A stretch of 64,000 nt of DNA, from assembly GCF_000002235.5 (NCBI RefSeq), contig NW_022145609.1, forward strand, positions 36,778,619 to 36,842,618, read 5' to 3'. Positions 36,700 to 48,412 of this stretch are shown one piece after another. Position numbers and translations under genes: made by a program. The notes below the pieces were generated by a model that was not told where the DNA came from, ran no database searches, and was given only the letters and a program-made list of their open reading frames with translations. Positions within the stretch are counted from its first letter, which is position 1, and each line of letters starts with the position of its first letter. The DNA is from Strongylocentrotus purpuratus. Lineage: Eukaryota; Echinodermata; Echinoidea; Camarodonta; Strongylocentrotidae.

Positions 36700-38400
36700 C
36701 AGGATGAGCCATTAATGATATTGCATTAAATGAAATAATTATGCCGTTGGATGAACTTGTCACAACCAATTAATTTAGCAGAAAGAAGCTCACGTTTTTC
36801 TTTTCATTTTCTTTCATTAGAATATCTCTAATAGCATGACGAAAGACAGGAACAGAAGATCAATGTGCGATACATTTGCCATATGCGGCGACATTTGCCA
36901 CATGTGGCGTCGAGAGCTTCTTTTAATCAGAGATGAGTCTTTATAAAACTGTATGATGAGAAGAGAGTCATAGGCTGTGTGTATCTTAGCTGAGTAGTCA
37001 TAGATTCATCAACGGATCAGAAAGTTTATCAGCATGTAATTTTCCCCGAGTTAGTCAAGGTCATCAACATCGTTATACTATTAAGTTAACATTTTCTTCG
37101 ATGTAAAACGACGTTTGCTCCTTCGACGAATGCTCCGCAGATTTTTCTACACTAATCGCCTTTCTAACTTCAATTCTTGACCATTTTTAAGTTTAGGCAG
37201 CACCAGTTTCAGGAATAAAATGTTTATCTTTATTTCTTTGTTGAAATCTACAAGATCACTAAACAGATCCAAAACAGAAACGGTTCTTTCTTAAAAGCCA
37301 GTAAAGTAGGAACTAGCAAAGTTTTTTTCAGAGGTTTGCATGACATAGCATTAACCGATGCATGCCAAGTGACTTCTATTAATGCAAAAATTGTTTTGAG
37401 GAATCAGAACAAATTTGGATATTAACACGATACCTACTCGCACCCAATAAGTGCTATAATTCAGAAAATTAAAGAGGAGAGGGAAGATATTGAACGTGGT
37501 AATGATTTTTTTTAAATTATTGATAAAATTAATATTCAATAGTAACAAATAAAAAGTACAATATTAAAGGCTACAAGCAAATCAGGTCTTGTTCATACTG
37601 TATTTTTGGTAACCCAGCCACAATTTTTAATTTCAATGCTAAATTTCAAATTATTTTTTGTTAATGAATTTTTATCGTTGTTGTTGTATTTTTTTCATGC
37701 CTTGGTGACTTGGGCTTGTTCAACTTGTTAAGGTTTCTTTGCTTCATTTCCAAACATTTTAAGTGACATGGTGTTTTTTTTAAAACTGTTTATAAATGTT
37801 TGTCCAGGATTTTTAATCTAACTAGCATCGGTTAAAAGCACTGTGGCTTTTTTAACTTACGGACTCTTAACTTGCAATGGACATCATCCACGAGAACATT
37901 GACCCCGGCGTTTGAAACATAGTTAAGTTGCCCTTCACTGGAGGATACCACGCCCAACATGATCGCAGAGATTTTCAAGAAATCAGCCCAAGGGTGAATA
38001 AAATAGACTATTGTATTGCTTAAAGAAAATATAGTTGGATAATTATAATTATGTGACAGAATAGTTTGCAAATTTGTAAAGGTAATGCGCCAGGCTACAT
38101 ATATTACCAGTTGAAAGCATTGTGTTCGAATAAGAAGAGGTACAGACTTTTGTGTTCTTGGACAGCATTCAAGGGAATGTTGATCCCGGTGTTCGAAACA
38201 TAGTTAATTTGCCCTTTACTTTACAGTTGCTTTTTGTGTGTGAAAATAATTTGTGACCCTTAACCCTTATATCTGGCATCTATATACCATAAAACAATGT
38301 TTTCATTAACACTTGAAAACGCTTTTTCAATAATTTTCGCTTTTTGTTTTCCTTGTACTTTAAAGTGTTTCATGTCCATCCACCTCACTCCCCTTTCTCC

Positions 38401-38434
<34 letters not shown>

Positions 38435-38513
38435 CTCTCTCATTCTCTCTCTCTTTCTCCTCTCTCTCTCTCTCTCTCTCCCTCTCTCTCTAACTCTCTC
38501 TCTCTCTCTCTCT

Positions 38514-38556
<43 letters not shown>

Positions 38557-38750
38557 TTCAAATTATCGGCATCACTTCCAGCATCGTGGCTTTGTATGAT
38601 TACTCACTCTTTTCCGCAACCTCTGAAATATTTCACTTGAATTCAATGCCCCCCCCCCCTTACACTCATTAGCGTCACCTGAATAATCCATCAATGCCAA
38701 AGTGCACATACCGTGAATTAAGGAGATTGTGAAAATAGATCAGTTTGTTT
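36700..38750. other. Spacer between genes A and B, no complete gene
   Basis: One unexplained piece: the minus-strand frame around 37859-37990 ends in a good donor (gtaagtta). Part of it (GGCAACTTAACTATGTTTC) recurs decayed near 38170-38222. It could be a duplicated relic exon, but its product was not recognised. (CT)n at 38403-38512 passes into (CA)n at 38517-38555. Confidence 0.4.
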
Positions 38751-38759
38751 AAAAATGCA

Positions 38760-38765
38760 TTTATT
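38760..38765 (-). terminator. Gene B poly(A) signal AATAAA
   Basis: AATAAA on the minus strand, about 730 bases past the stop. It sits in a block homologous to the gene A 3' end (CAGTTTGTTTAAAA on the plus strand, then the signal, then CATTGAGTSTTG). The longer distance may reflect an insertion in the 3' untranslated region. Confidence 0.6.
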
Positions 38766-39498
38766 ACGATGTCATTGAGTCTTGAAAGTCATATGATTTA
38801 GACTGGACGCCAATTAATCAATTGGGTCGTAAATTGTTACCAAAAACCATCATATTTCGGCATCACAGTTTGAGACAATAAAGTGTGGAAAGTAGTCTGG
38901 AAGGCGTATGAATTAATTACTTTCATTAACAGAAGGAAGGGCACGTCTGAAGTACTGCAGCTACGCGTGATGTCTTTTTATTGGACTCAGGTATCTGTAA
39001 AAAAAAACAATAACAACAACAGCGAAGGATGAATAAACAATTTTGTCTTCTCCTTTACGGAGGCATGGACAGTTTTATGGTATAAGGGACGGGGGTGCGT
39101 TAAAATGATTTATAAATATGAAATACATGGCCTAATGGAGAGAGAAAAAGGTTAAGTTAGAATAAAACTAGGTAAGTGTTTGACATGTAAATGAAATATT
39201 ATTATGGATGATGATCGCATGAAACAAAATATTTTCATTCGAAATGATGTGTAAACTGAATTATTTCGTATCGACATCGTCCACTGGCATGTACTGAGAG
39301 TGACAATTAATCTAATAATCTACTTCGTGAGGTGTAGGTTAACTGCATTATAGCCGTTGAGGAAAAATAAATAAAATGAAAAGATTAGACATGAAACCAT
39401 TGTCACGATCAATTTCTTTCCTGGTTAGGCAATTCTAAACTAGTGGTAGACAAAGATAAAATTATCAAAACTGTGTTTACCTTTACAGACGTTAGTAT

Positions 39499-42118
39499 CT
39501 AGATGCCATTTCCATCTCCAGCTCCTGAAAAAATAACATAATCGAAAGAGTGGATTAATTACCAGTGACACAACAAGGGTAGTCGAATCAATGTTGACAA
39601 TCGGTCCTGACGTTGATATTGCTGGTACCTTGTTTGGCGTTTAACAATATGGGATAGAGCAACGTCGATCTGGCGCTCAGTGCTCAGTGGCTGCCGGGCT
39701 CACGATCAATTGGGCAAAAAGAATTTCCATTTTCGGTTAATAAAAAGATTATTATTATTATTATGTTAATTGTTATCATTAGCATTATTATTTTTATCAT
39801 CATTATCATTATCATTAGTGTTAATATTGTTGTTATTATTGTTGCTGTTGTAACTTACCGTTGCAGAAGACAACCTTGTTGGTACGCCTGCTGCACCAGC
39901 AGTCCATGTCGAATTGTTGGCAGTCTGAGAGAGTGAACAAGATGAAATATTTAGAATTCAAAGGAACATGCGGTTGACATTTTTTAAATATTACAGTATT
40001 CGTTTATGACAGACGACGGTTAAGTATATTTTAAATGTCGATGATTCAATGCCTCTACATCAACACCTGATAATTTTTATATTTAGAGACAAAGACTTTT
40101 GAATATCAACTCAAAGCATTTTCAATTGCCTTGAGCGTCACTTTTTACATTTTGACAATGACATATTACACGTACGTACTTTTCAACAGGAAATATAACG
40201 GGGTACTGAAATTGCCCTCATTTTATGGAGGTCTATGCGATTGTTTTTATTACATGAAGGGATCACTTAACTCTAGAATTAAAAATAACGCAAAAAATAT
40301 ACAAAACACAATCCGGGACAGCAGACCCAAAAGGTAGTTAAATGTATAATGTACATTGTACGTAAACATAATGTCACCCATGACAACAGCGGCGTATGCA
40401 GGATTTTTTCAAGGGGGGGGGGGTTAAAATCGGGCCCAAAACGACTCAGCTTTATTATTTTGCTCCCAGAAATTTGAAAATCGCGCCGGCCGAAAAGTCG
40501 CTCAGTGTTGGGGGGGGGGGGGGGTAAGCGGACACTTTTTTTTTTTGGAGTCCAAACAAAATCGCAACGACTCAGCCAGCCGAAAAGTCGCTCATTGCGG
40601 GGAGGGGGGGGGGGGGGTGGGAGGGAGGTAAGAGGACACTTTTTTCTTTTTTGTGGTCTCGAAATTTGGCAATTTGACATTTTGTTTTCGTTGGGGGGGG
40701 GGGGGTAAGGTCACTTTTTTTAGGTCAGCCATGGGCATAATTTTTTTTTTATTTTTTAAATAATAATAAAAAAGGGGGGAGTTAGGGGGGTTTACACACA
40801 TAAAAATACCAAAGGGGGTTCAACCCGCAACCCCCCCCTCCCCCTCCCTGTGTACGCGTCTGCATGACAACATATATCGTTCATGTCAATCCACGTTGAT
40901 ATTACTTCAACAATTGTCAATTAATAATACTTCTATGGCCCTTTTAGCCCTTTGAAAACTTTCAATTTTCCCACTGCTATTTAATATGCAGCGGTAATAT
41001 AGATTTCTGATCAAGACGGAAGCAATCGAAAGTAAACTTCAAATCGCGGCTCCCCACCCAAGAGGTAAAGGAGTACCTGTGAGGATTGCCAAAATACAAT
41101 GTTACTATTTTTGACATTGGCGTACATGCATGGTACGGTAGTGTATCGGTAAAGGCTCTTGGCTCTCATACAAAAGGTCCCATGTTCGAACCTTGCTCGG
41201 TGCTTATATCCTTGAACTAGGATCTTCGCCCTTTTGAAATTGTCCCTCTTCGTTCGTTCGTTCGTGCAAAGAATATCAGGGAGTACATCATCTAGATAGG
41301 AAGATCCTTATTGAGCCAACAGATCGTCTCATCATCGAGCTCACGAAGTCCCTCTTGACCCAGGTGTATAAAACATGTGTATCTTGCATTCCTCGGTAAT
41401 AAAAAAGTATTATTAGACTCGCAAAAAGAACAGATGTGGGGTGAAGTGAAACACCTGAACTTCTAGAGACGAAGTTAAAACGAGAGGTTAACTAGAATAA
41501 AAAATTACTAGCGTACAGTTTCATTCTTATTCCCTGTCTTTAGATCGACACCATTCAGATGATACTTCATGCATAAAATAGTAATACTGATATTCCTCTG
41601 TGCAAGCGAATACATATCCTCCAATTTAGTAAAGCATGATCAAAATATGCCCAAATTATCCCTTGTACTATGAAGTTAAGCACATATATAATTATATACA
41701 AATAACAAAAATAATATATGGTTTTATATATATATATAGTTATATATGGAAGGTCAAAATCGTATGACCTACCATAAACCCGGAATAAGACCATGGTCTT
41801 GGTATATATTATGTATGACATATACTGTGCAATAAAGACTGTGAAATAAACACCGCAGAGTTCGCATGAAGGGCAGGATAATATTTTTGCTTTTACCCTA
41901 GGTAGACAGAACCAATTAACCATTAATTAGATATACTCACACTTGTACTTCTTGAGATTCCTTCCCATACCCCTCTTCTCAGTCTCGAAGTACTCCAACA
42001 TGTCAGCGTCCCTCTTCATGAACTCGACATCAGCAGCGGTCTCGTCGTCGAGCTCGAAGTCAGCGAGGGCGGCGACGAAGAGTGCGCAAGCGAGGACGAA
42101 AAACATAGCCTTGGCCAT
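39499..42118 (-). CDS. Cysteine-rich secreted antimicrobial-type peptide, gene B (3 coding exons)
   Basis: Coding exons 41941-42118, 39859-39924 and 39499-39524 join in phase 1 to give 89 residues, the same length as gene A. The signal peptide (FFVLACALFVAALA), the acidic pro-region with two KR sites and the C-x6-C-x-C-x9-C core are conserved. The predicted mature part is 40 residues, net about +4. It differs from the other three at the C-terminus, which ends in NGI and not D-N/S-M, and has Asn in place of Ser after the last cysteine. Genes A and B are tandem and in the same orientation. Shared 5' and 3' untranslated sequence shows duplication of the whole gene. A hAT-like element (40387-40862) and a SINE (41130-41414) sit in its first coding intron. 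Confidence 0.92.
39650..39763 (+). repeat. SINE family 2 3' fragment
   Basis: CTGGCGCTCAG and GGTTAATAAAAAGATTATT match the body and tail of the SINE at 24970-25221. The tRNA head is missing. Confidence 0.6.
40387..40862. mobile_element. hAT-like short element, 8-bp target duplication
   Basis: Inverted ends CAGCGGCGTATGCAGG and CCTGTGTACGCGTCTG are flanked by a perfect direct repeat CATGACAA (40379-40386 and 40863-40870). Eight-base duplications and CAG ends are hallmarks of hAT elements. The interior is G-tract-rich with an internal duplication around GCCGAAAAGTCGCTCA. No transposase. Confidence 0.88.
41130..41414 (+). mobile_element. tRNA-derived SINE with TATTATTA tail
   Basis: The tRNA-like head GTAGTGTATCGGTAAAGGC (A-box region) is followed by the B box GTTCGAACC. 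The copy ends CGGTAATAAAAAAGTATTATTA, a tail shared with the family 2 SINEs. Confidence 0.75.
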
Positions 42119-42718
42119 TTTGGTTGATGGATTCGTTTTCAGATATATCTGTGAGGTGTGATTTGATATATCATCATTTATTCAGGCTTAAACAACGCTA
42201 TTTGTACTTTGAATCCAGTGTACGATAGTGCTTTGGATACCAGGTATGTCATGTTTATCCATATATTGAAATGGAATAATTATTATTCGTCCATATATAA
42301 CCGTTCCCGTTTCCCGTTTGATTCTGTTATTATAATATCTGCTTGTCTCCTTGCGTTTAAATATTCCTGTTTTGTAACGCCGACTTTATTTCTTTTGGGA
42401 TAAAGATTCATCTTTACCAGAATGTCTTACAAAAAAAAGAACCACTTTCTTCCAAATGTTTAAATTCTGTCTTTGAAAATGTCATTTTCTATTAGACAAG
42501 TATGGGAAATGATTAAGCTCGCTTCTATAAAGCATTGACGTCAGGAGTTCTTTTAAGCAAGGGGAAATCTAGTAATTACCGAAGTCTTTAACTTTGCGCT
42601 TGATGCATATGTTTCGAAAGCTCCTTCTTATTGCGATCAAATAGATGATTACAGAATATGATTCTAATTACATTGAAGCATTATGCTTCACGAAATTTAT
42701 TAAATAAAACAGCTTACC

Positions 42719-42793
42719 TGACGGAAAGAAGTCTTGAATGTGTCCGTGATCTGGAACTGAATACTGTTTCTTACCGGACGCTCTGTATTTATA
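42719..42793 (-). promoter_or_regulatory. Gene B core promoter and 5' non-coding exon
   Basis: On the minus strand, TATAAATA (42786-42793) is followed by the initiator-like ATTCAGTTCCAG (start near 42758) and an exon ending CAG with donor gtaagc after 42719. The coding exon resumes at 42148. Confidence 0.8.
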
Positions 42794-43230
42794 CCAATTT
42801 TCTGAGTGGTTTGTCACTAAGATTTGGTTAAATGGAACATGTTTTTCATTGACTTATTGTCACAGATAATTAATTCTGGATTAAAATATGTCATCATTCT
42901 GTAATATTTCATTTAATTAAAATAGGACCATATGGAAAGATGGCCTGAATAAAATGTCAATGTGACACGTTTTCCCCACATGTGGCGGCACCGAAAAGTT
43001 CTTATTAGTAATTATACACGGCATAGTTGTGTCTCATGTATAGGCAGTGAGTGAAATGAGGCCGGAAATAATAAATTACTCATCCCAGTTCAATGTCTCC
43101 ATCTGGAGAATACCCAAGGTCGCCATCTCTCTTCACCTATGTTCGCATTTACGGTGACATACGGCGCCCCCTGTTAGCGGCGATGCTGCAAGAAGTGACC
43201 AACCACGTGTAGTCCTGTAGAAATTTTTCA

Positions 43231-45771
43231 GACCCGGAAAAGTTGTTAAGTACAAGGTTTTTTGGTTGATTTGTGTTCTAGATGGGTATTGAAGTAAATT
43301 CAGCCAGGTTGCCAGCTTGGCAACCTTGGGCAACTTTTTTTAATAGCCATATTAGCATAATCATCTAATTAGCATATGTGCAATATGTAATAATGTTGCT
43401 TATCTCAATCCAGGAAGCCTGAAAACATGGATAATACGACTTTTAAAGGGTTTTATATGACAAGGAATTCATTTATGACACCAATTTTATTTTTAAGTAA
43501 TACAATTGTCTTAAATAGCATAATTAGCATAATGTGTACAATATATGGACTTCATTGTCATTGTTTTTCTATAAAGCCTAAAAATGGTGCAATGCAACAT
43601 TGTAAATCACTTTTGAAAGATTAATCATTAATTCATGAGAAGATTTTCCATGTAGATGTAGTATAATTAGCCTAATAAGCATAATAATCTAATTAGCATA
43701 TATATGCAATATGTAATATTGTTGCTAATCTCAATCCAGGCAGCCTGAAAATATGGATAATACAACTTTTCAAGGGTTTTCTATGACGAGGAATTCATTT
43801 ATGACACCAGTTTTTGGTTCCAAGTAATGCAATTGTCTTAAATAGCACAATGAGCATTAATGAGCTAATAAGCATGTGTACGATATATTATGGACTTCAT
43901 TGTCATTTTTATCTATAAAACCTAAAAATGATGCAATGCAACATTGTAAATCACTTTTGAAAGATTGATCATTAATTCATGAGAAGATATTCCATGTATA
44001 TGTAGTATAATTACCCTAATTAGCATAATAATCTAATTAGCATATATGTGCAATGTGTAAAAATGTTGCTAATCTCAATCCAGGAGGCCTGAAAACATGA
44101 ATAATACGACTTTTCAAGGGTTTTCTATGACGAGGAATTCATTTATGACACCAGTTTTTGGTTCCAAGTAATGCAATTGTCTTAAATAGCACAATGAGCA
44201 TTAATGAGCTAATAAGCATGTGTACGATATATTATGGACTTCATTGTCATTTTTATCTATAAAACCTAAAAATGATGCAATGCAACATTGTTAATCACTT
44301 TTGAAAGACTAATTATTAATTAATGATAAGATATTCCATGTATATGTAGTATAATTAGCCTAATTAGAATGTATGTGCAATATGTAATAATGTTGCTAAC
44401 CTTAATCCAGGAAGCCCGAAAACATGGATAATATGACTTATCCAGGAATTCTACCACCAGCTTGAGCAACGTCGGGCCTGTACTCTCAATGGTTCTGGCT
44501 TTGGTTAACATAGACAGATCATAGTTCGCACTGTTGTATTCAACATCCCTGGCCTATGACGTACCTGTGTCACCACATCATCAATTCCATCATTATCATC
44601 TGCTTTAACCATCTTCAGTGTGTTTCCGACAGTCTCTCTAAATCCAATGACTTAAGCCCAACCATCAATGCGGATGATGACCTCGTAATTTCCTAGACAT
44701 TTCATGAGGTACGACAACATTGCCTTAAGACCAAGATAACCACCACATTGGACATACGATTTGTGAAGCTAAATAGAGTCCCAAATAATTGATATTGTAC
44801 ATATATGCTAATTAGGCATATTAGTACAATAATTACATTTTAAGCCAATTGCATTACTTAAAAATAATAAATGGTGTCACAACTGAATCCCTCATCATGG
44901 AAAACCCCGGAAAGTCATATTATCCATGTTTTCAGTCTTTTTAGATTAATATTAGCAACATTATTACATATGGCACATACAGTGTATATGCTAATTAAGC
45001 TAATTATACGACATTTACATGGAACATCTTCTAATGAATTAATGTGTAGTCTTTCAAAAATGATTTACAATGGTGCATTGCGCCATTTTTAGGCTTTATA
45101 GATAAACAATGACAATAAAGTCCATATATCGTACACATGCTAATAAGCTGATCATGCTATTTAAGACAATAGCATTACTCAAAAATAAATATTGGTGTCA
45201 TAAATGAATTCCTCGTCATGGAAAACCCTTGAAAAGTCACATTATCTATGTTTTCAGGCTTCATGGATTAAGATTAACAACATTATTACATATTTCACAT
45301 ATATGCTAATTAGATTATTATGCTAATTAGGCTGATTATACTACATATACATGGAATATCTTCCCATGAATTAATGATTAATCTTTCAAAAGTGATTTAT
45401 AATCTTGTATTGCACCATTTTTAGGCTTTATAGATAAACAATGTCAATGAAGTCCATATATTGTACATATTATGCCAATTATGCTATTTAAGACAATTGT
45501 ATTACTTAAAAATAAAAATTGGTGTCATAAATGAATTCCTTGTCATATAAAACCCTTGAAAAGTCGTATTATCCATGTTTTCAGGCTTCCTGGATTGAGA
45601 TAAGCAACATTATTACATATTGCACATATGCTAATTAGATGATTATGCTAATATGGCTATTAAAAAAGTTGCCCAATGTTGCCAAGCTGGCAACCAAGCT
45701 GAATTTACTTCAATACCAATCTAGAACACAAATCAACAAAAAAACCTTGTACTTATCAACTTTTCCAGGTC
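43231..45771. mobile_element. 2.5-kb foldback element between peptide genes B and C
   Basis: The two halves are inverted copies. The outer arms share GGAAAAGTTG, AAGTACAAGGTTTTTT, GTTGCCAGCTTGGCAAC and ATTGAAGTAAATTCAGC. Each half is itself built from direct repeats of about 320-350 bp with the core ATCTCAATCCAGG, GCCTGAAAACATGG and GACTTTTCAAGGGTTTTC. There are four copies to the left (near 43388, 43710, 44059, 44385) and three inverted to the right (near 44880, 45190, 45500). A unique centre of roughly 350 bp (44450-44800) has no recognisable gene. Confidence 0.88.
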
Positions 45772-46080
45772 ATGTACATGGCATATGGTACCGTCTACTG
45801 GACTAGTGCGTCAGAAAAAGAGAGTGGTCACCAAACACAATTCTTGATTTAATTGCTGCTTTTGCAGATGATTCCACGTAGAAAGATAGGATAGCATCAA
45901 TTTCCATGATGGAAAAGGTAGAACAGAAGATGGTCAGTGGCGCATGTAAACTTCAATATTTTATACTGTGTATTTTCCTTTTTCACCTGCTCTGGAACGA
46001 ACTAAACTCACCATGATGTATACATGTGATTGTGAAAGTTCGATGGACATAAGTGAGTTGGTCAAGTGGTAATTTATTGC

Positions 46081-46855
46081 AACGAGAGAGAGAGAGAGAG
46101 AGAGAGAGATTGAAGTGATAGTACGTTTATATGCAAGGGCTAGGGAGCGTCATTGTAGTTTCAACAAGGACTTCAGAAAGTTCAGAGTTGCATTTTAATG
46201 TCAACATTTTGTGGTGTTATGATATTCACCTAGCCATTTGAAAGTTTGATTTAGAATGTTAAGGATTATAAATTCTAAATAGGCAAATATCATCAACCAA
46301 AATATATTCAGTTATAAAGAAAGAAGGAAATTTTATACGGACGAAATTGAAATAAATGTTATTGTTTCGCTTAGAATAGAGAACTTGTACGCAATATAGT
46401 TGTAGTGAAAGTTAAACATATGTGATAGCAGAAAAATAACAGAACATATATATTCATATATATCTAAATGTATTTGTCCATACATTTATAGGGAAAGTTA
46501 CAAAGGTAAATACAAATCTTTAACACCATGCATGACGTAAATCATCCCCCCCCCCCCACAAAAAAAAAATGTTAAATTCTGCATTTACTTTATTGGAACC
46601 CAAATCCAGAATAGACTGTAATCGTACGGAAAGTTCATATGTATATATTCAGGCTAATGTATTGCAAATAGAGAGAGAGAGAGAGAGAGGGGGGGGGGGG
46701 GAGGGGGAGAGGGGGAGAGAGAGAGAGAGAGAGAGATGGGGAGGTGAAAGTGATAGTATATGGACGATCTAGGGAGTCATTATAGTTTCAATAAAGCCTT
46801 CAGAAAGTTCAAACTAACTTTTTGAAAGTCAACATTTTGTGTTGTCATTGTATTT
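46081..46855. repeat. Diverged direct duplication beginning with (GA)n
   Basis: 46081-46235 and 46672-46855 both start with a GA run. They share GTGATAGTA, TAGGGAG, CATTRTAGTTTCAAYAA, CTTCAGAAAGTTC and GTCAACATTTTGTG. No coding sequence was found. Confidence 0.75.
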
Positions 46856-47527
46856 TTGTCCGAATGCGTGTCCCTATACTTGGCGTTATACGAAGTCACG
46901 TGGTGTTTCGTGGCGTTATGTAAAGTCACATGGTCTTTCGTGGTGTTACCACTGAGCCGTTACGTACAGCACAAACCTGCGTTCCTCCGTGATAGATGTG
47001 GGGTCGAAGCTGGCAAGTTAGTGGTCTTCTTTTTTTGTCATAATGAAAGGACACAAGCTGCAGCAGAATGCACGAACTTTAAAACAAAACAAGTTGGGAA
47101 ATGTTTGCGCTTTCTTACTTTTTTTAATGTCTTTTAATACGCATGTAGGAAAAGTGTCATCTGCCTGTCTAACCATCAACGATGTATAACCTTTACAGTA
47201 AAAAATATGTTCCATATTCTGAACCGCCGCTTTAAAACCCTAAATATTTAAAGGTGATGACAATTTTGAGAAACAACTCGTCTGACACCTTTCTTAACAT
47301 GTCTGCCAATGTATCCATGAAGGTTTTCTTCGCCTTTTTCCAGAAAATAGCTCATGGCATTTTTGCAAAGGCCATGGATGTAGTTTTTTGTGTTATGATG
47401 GATCACAACTAACCTCTTTGATCTTCATTGTCTATGTTGCACATATTAGCATCTTGGTTTTTTGTTTTTTAGAATGTAAACACACCTTTGAACGTCACCT
47501 ATAAGCCGAGCATTTCGGGATAAAAAC

Positions 47528-47604
47528 TATAAATGGTGGATTATTTGATAAGAGCAAGTATTCCTGACATCGTTGCACAGACTGTTATCTACTGTCCTCA
47601 CTAG
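47528..47604 (+). promoter_or_regulatory. Gene C core promoter and 5' non-coding exon
   Basis: TATAAAT (47528-47534) is followed by the shared start region TATTCCTGACATCGTTGCA (start near 47559). The exon ends TCACTAG with donor gtgagt after 47604. Gene D has nearly the same block. Confidence 0.8.
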
Positions 47605-47689
47605 GTGAGTACATATATGTTTTTACTGACGATTTTTTTTTTTTAAACAACGAACAATCAAATATTATAGGATACAGCCCAAAAGACCA

Positions 47690-48030
47690 ACAGCCCGTGA
47701 GACTGACAATGTCGGTCTAGCGAACCTTCTGAAATGTTGTGAGAAGGACGCTGTGACCGGCGGCCGACGAGACCAACAGCCTACGAGACCAACAGCCCAC
47801 GAGACCAACATCCAGCGAGATCGACAGCCTACGAGACCAACATCCCACGAGACCAACCGCCCACGAGACCAACAGCCTCCGAGACCAACAGCCCACGAGA
47901 CCAATATCCAGCGAGATCGACAGCTTACGAGACCGATATGTCCGTCTTGTATGTGGGCCTTCCAACAACGTTTTTGACGGTTCACCAGACTAATATTGTC
48001 CGTCTCCTGAGCTGTCGATCTCGTGGGCTG
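47690..48030. repeat. 16-18-bp imperfect minisatellite
   Basis: About 15-18 degenerate units of the form GAGACCAACAGCCCAC or GAGATCGACAGCCTAC, immediately downstream of the gene C first exon. Long frames through it (R-P-T-A-H-E-T repeats and their complements) follow from the repeat. I do not regard them as genes. Confidence 0.88.
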
Positions 48031-48412
48031 TTCCGAAACCTGTCCTTTATAAATATTAATTAACCTTCAAATATTTTTCGAAGTAGGATTCCACAAATGT
48101 AGGTTGCAGCATGCAGTTTTGTCTGTGTTAGCTTGTGCTACGGTATTTGTTTAACTTATTACGTATGAGATTCGGAGAAAAAAACAAGAGGTAGAACTAC
48201 ATATATAATTATATCAGTGCAAACATTGAACTATGGATGCCTATCTTTAGGTCATGTTAGCGCAACTCTTTTCATCAGATCACACAAAAGCAGGCACCAC
48301 CCCCCCCCCCTTCTCCCGGGTTCCGGTTCATGAAGTTACCATATTAATAGCTTTCTTTAACAGCTGTCTCATCCTTCAACAATATTTTTTAATCAGCTAA
48401 CGACCAATCAAA

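Noticed and set aside
40279..40801. Proline-rich frames around G/C homopolymers
   Set aside because: They fall inside a hAT-like element with long G-runs, and homopolymer lengths are unreliable.
47665..47985. Open frames on three strands/frames with repeated WSRRLLVSWAVGLVGC-type sequence
   Set aside because: They are translations of the 16-18-bp minisatellite. Open frames in several phases at once show it is the repeat and not selection.
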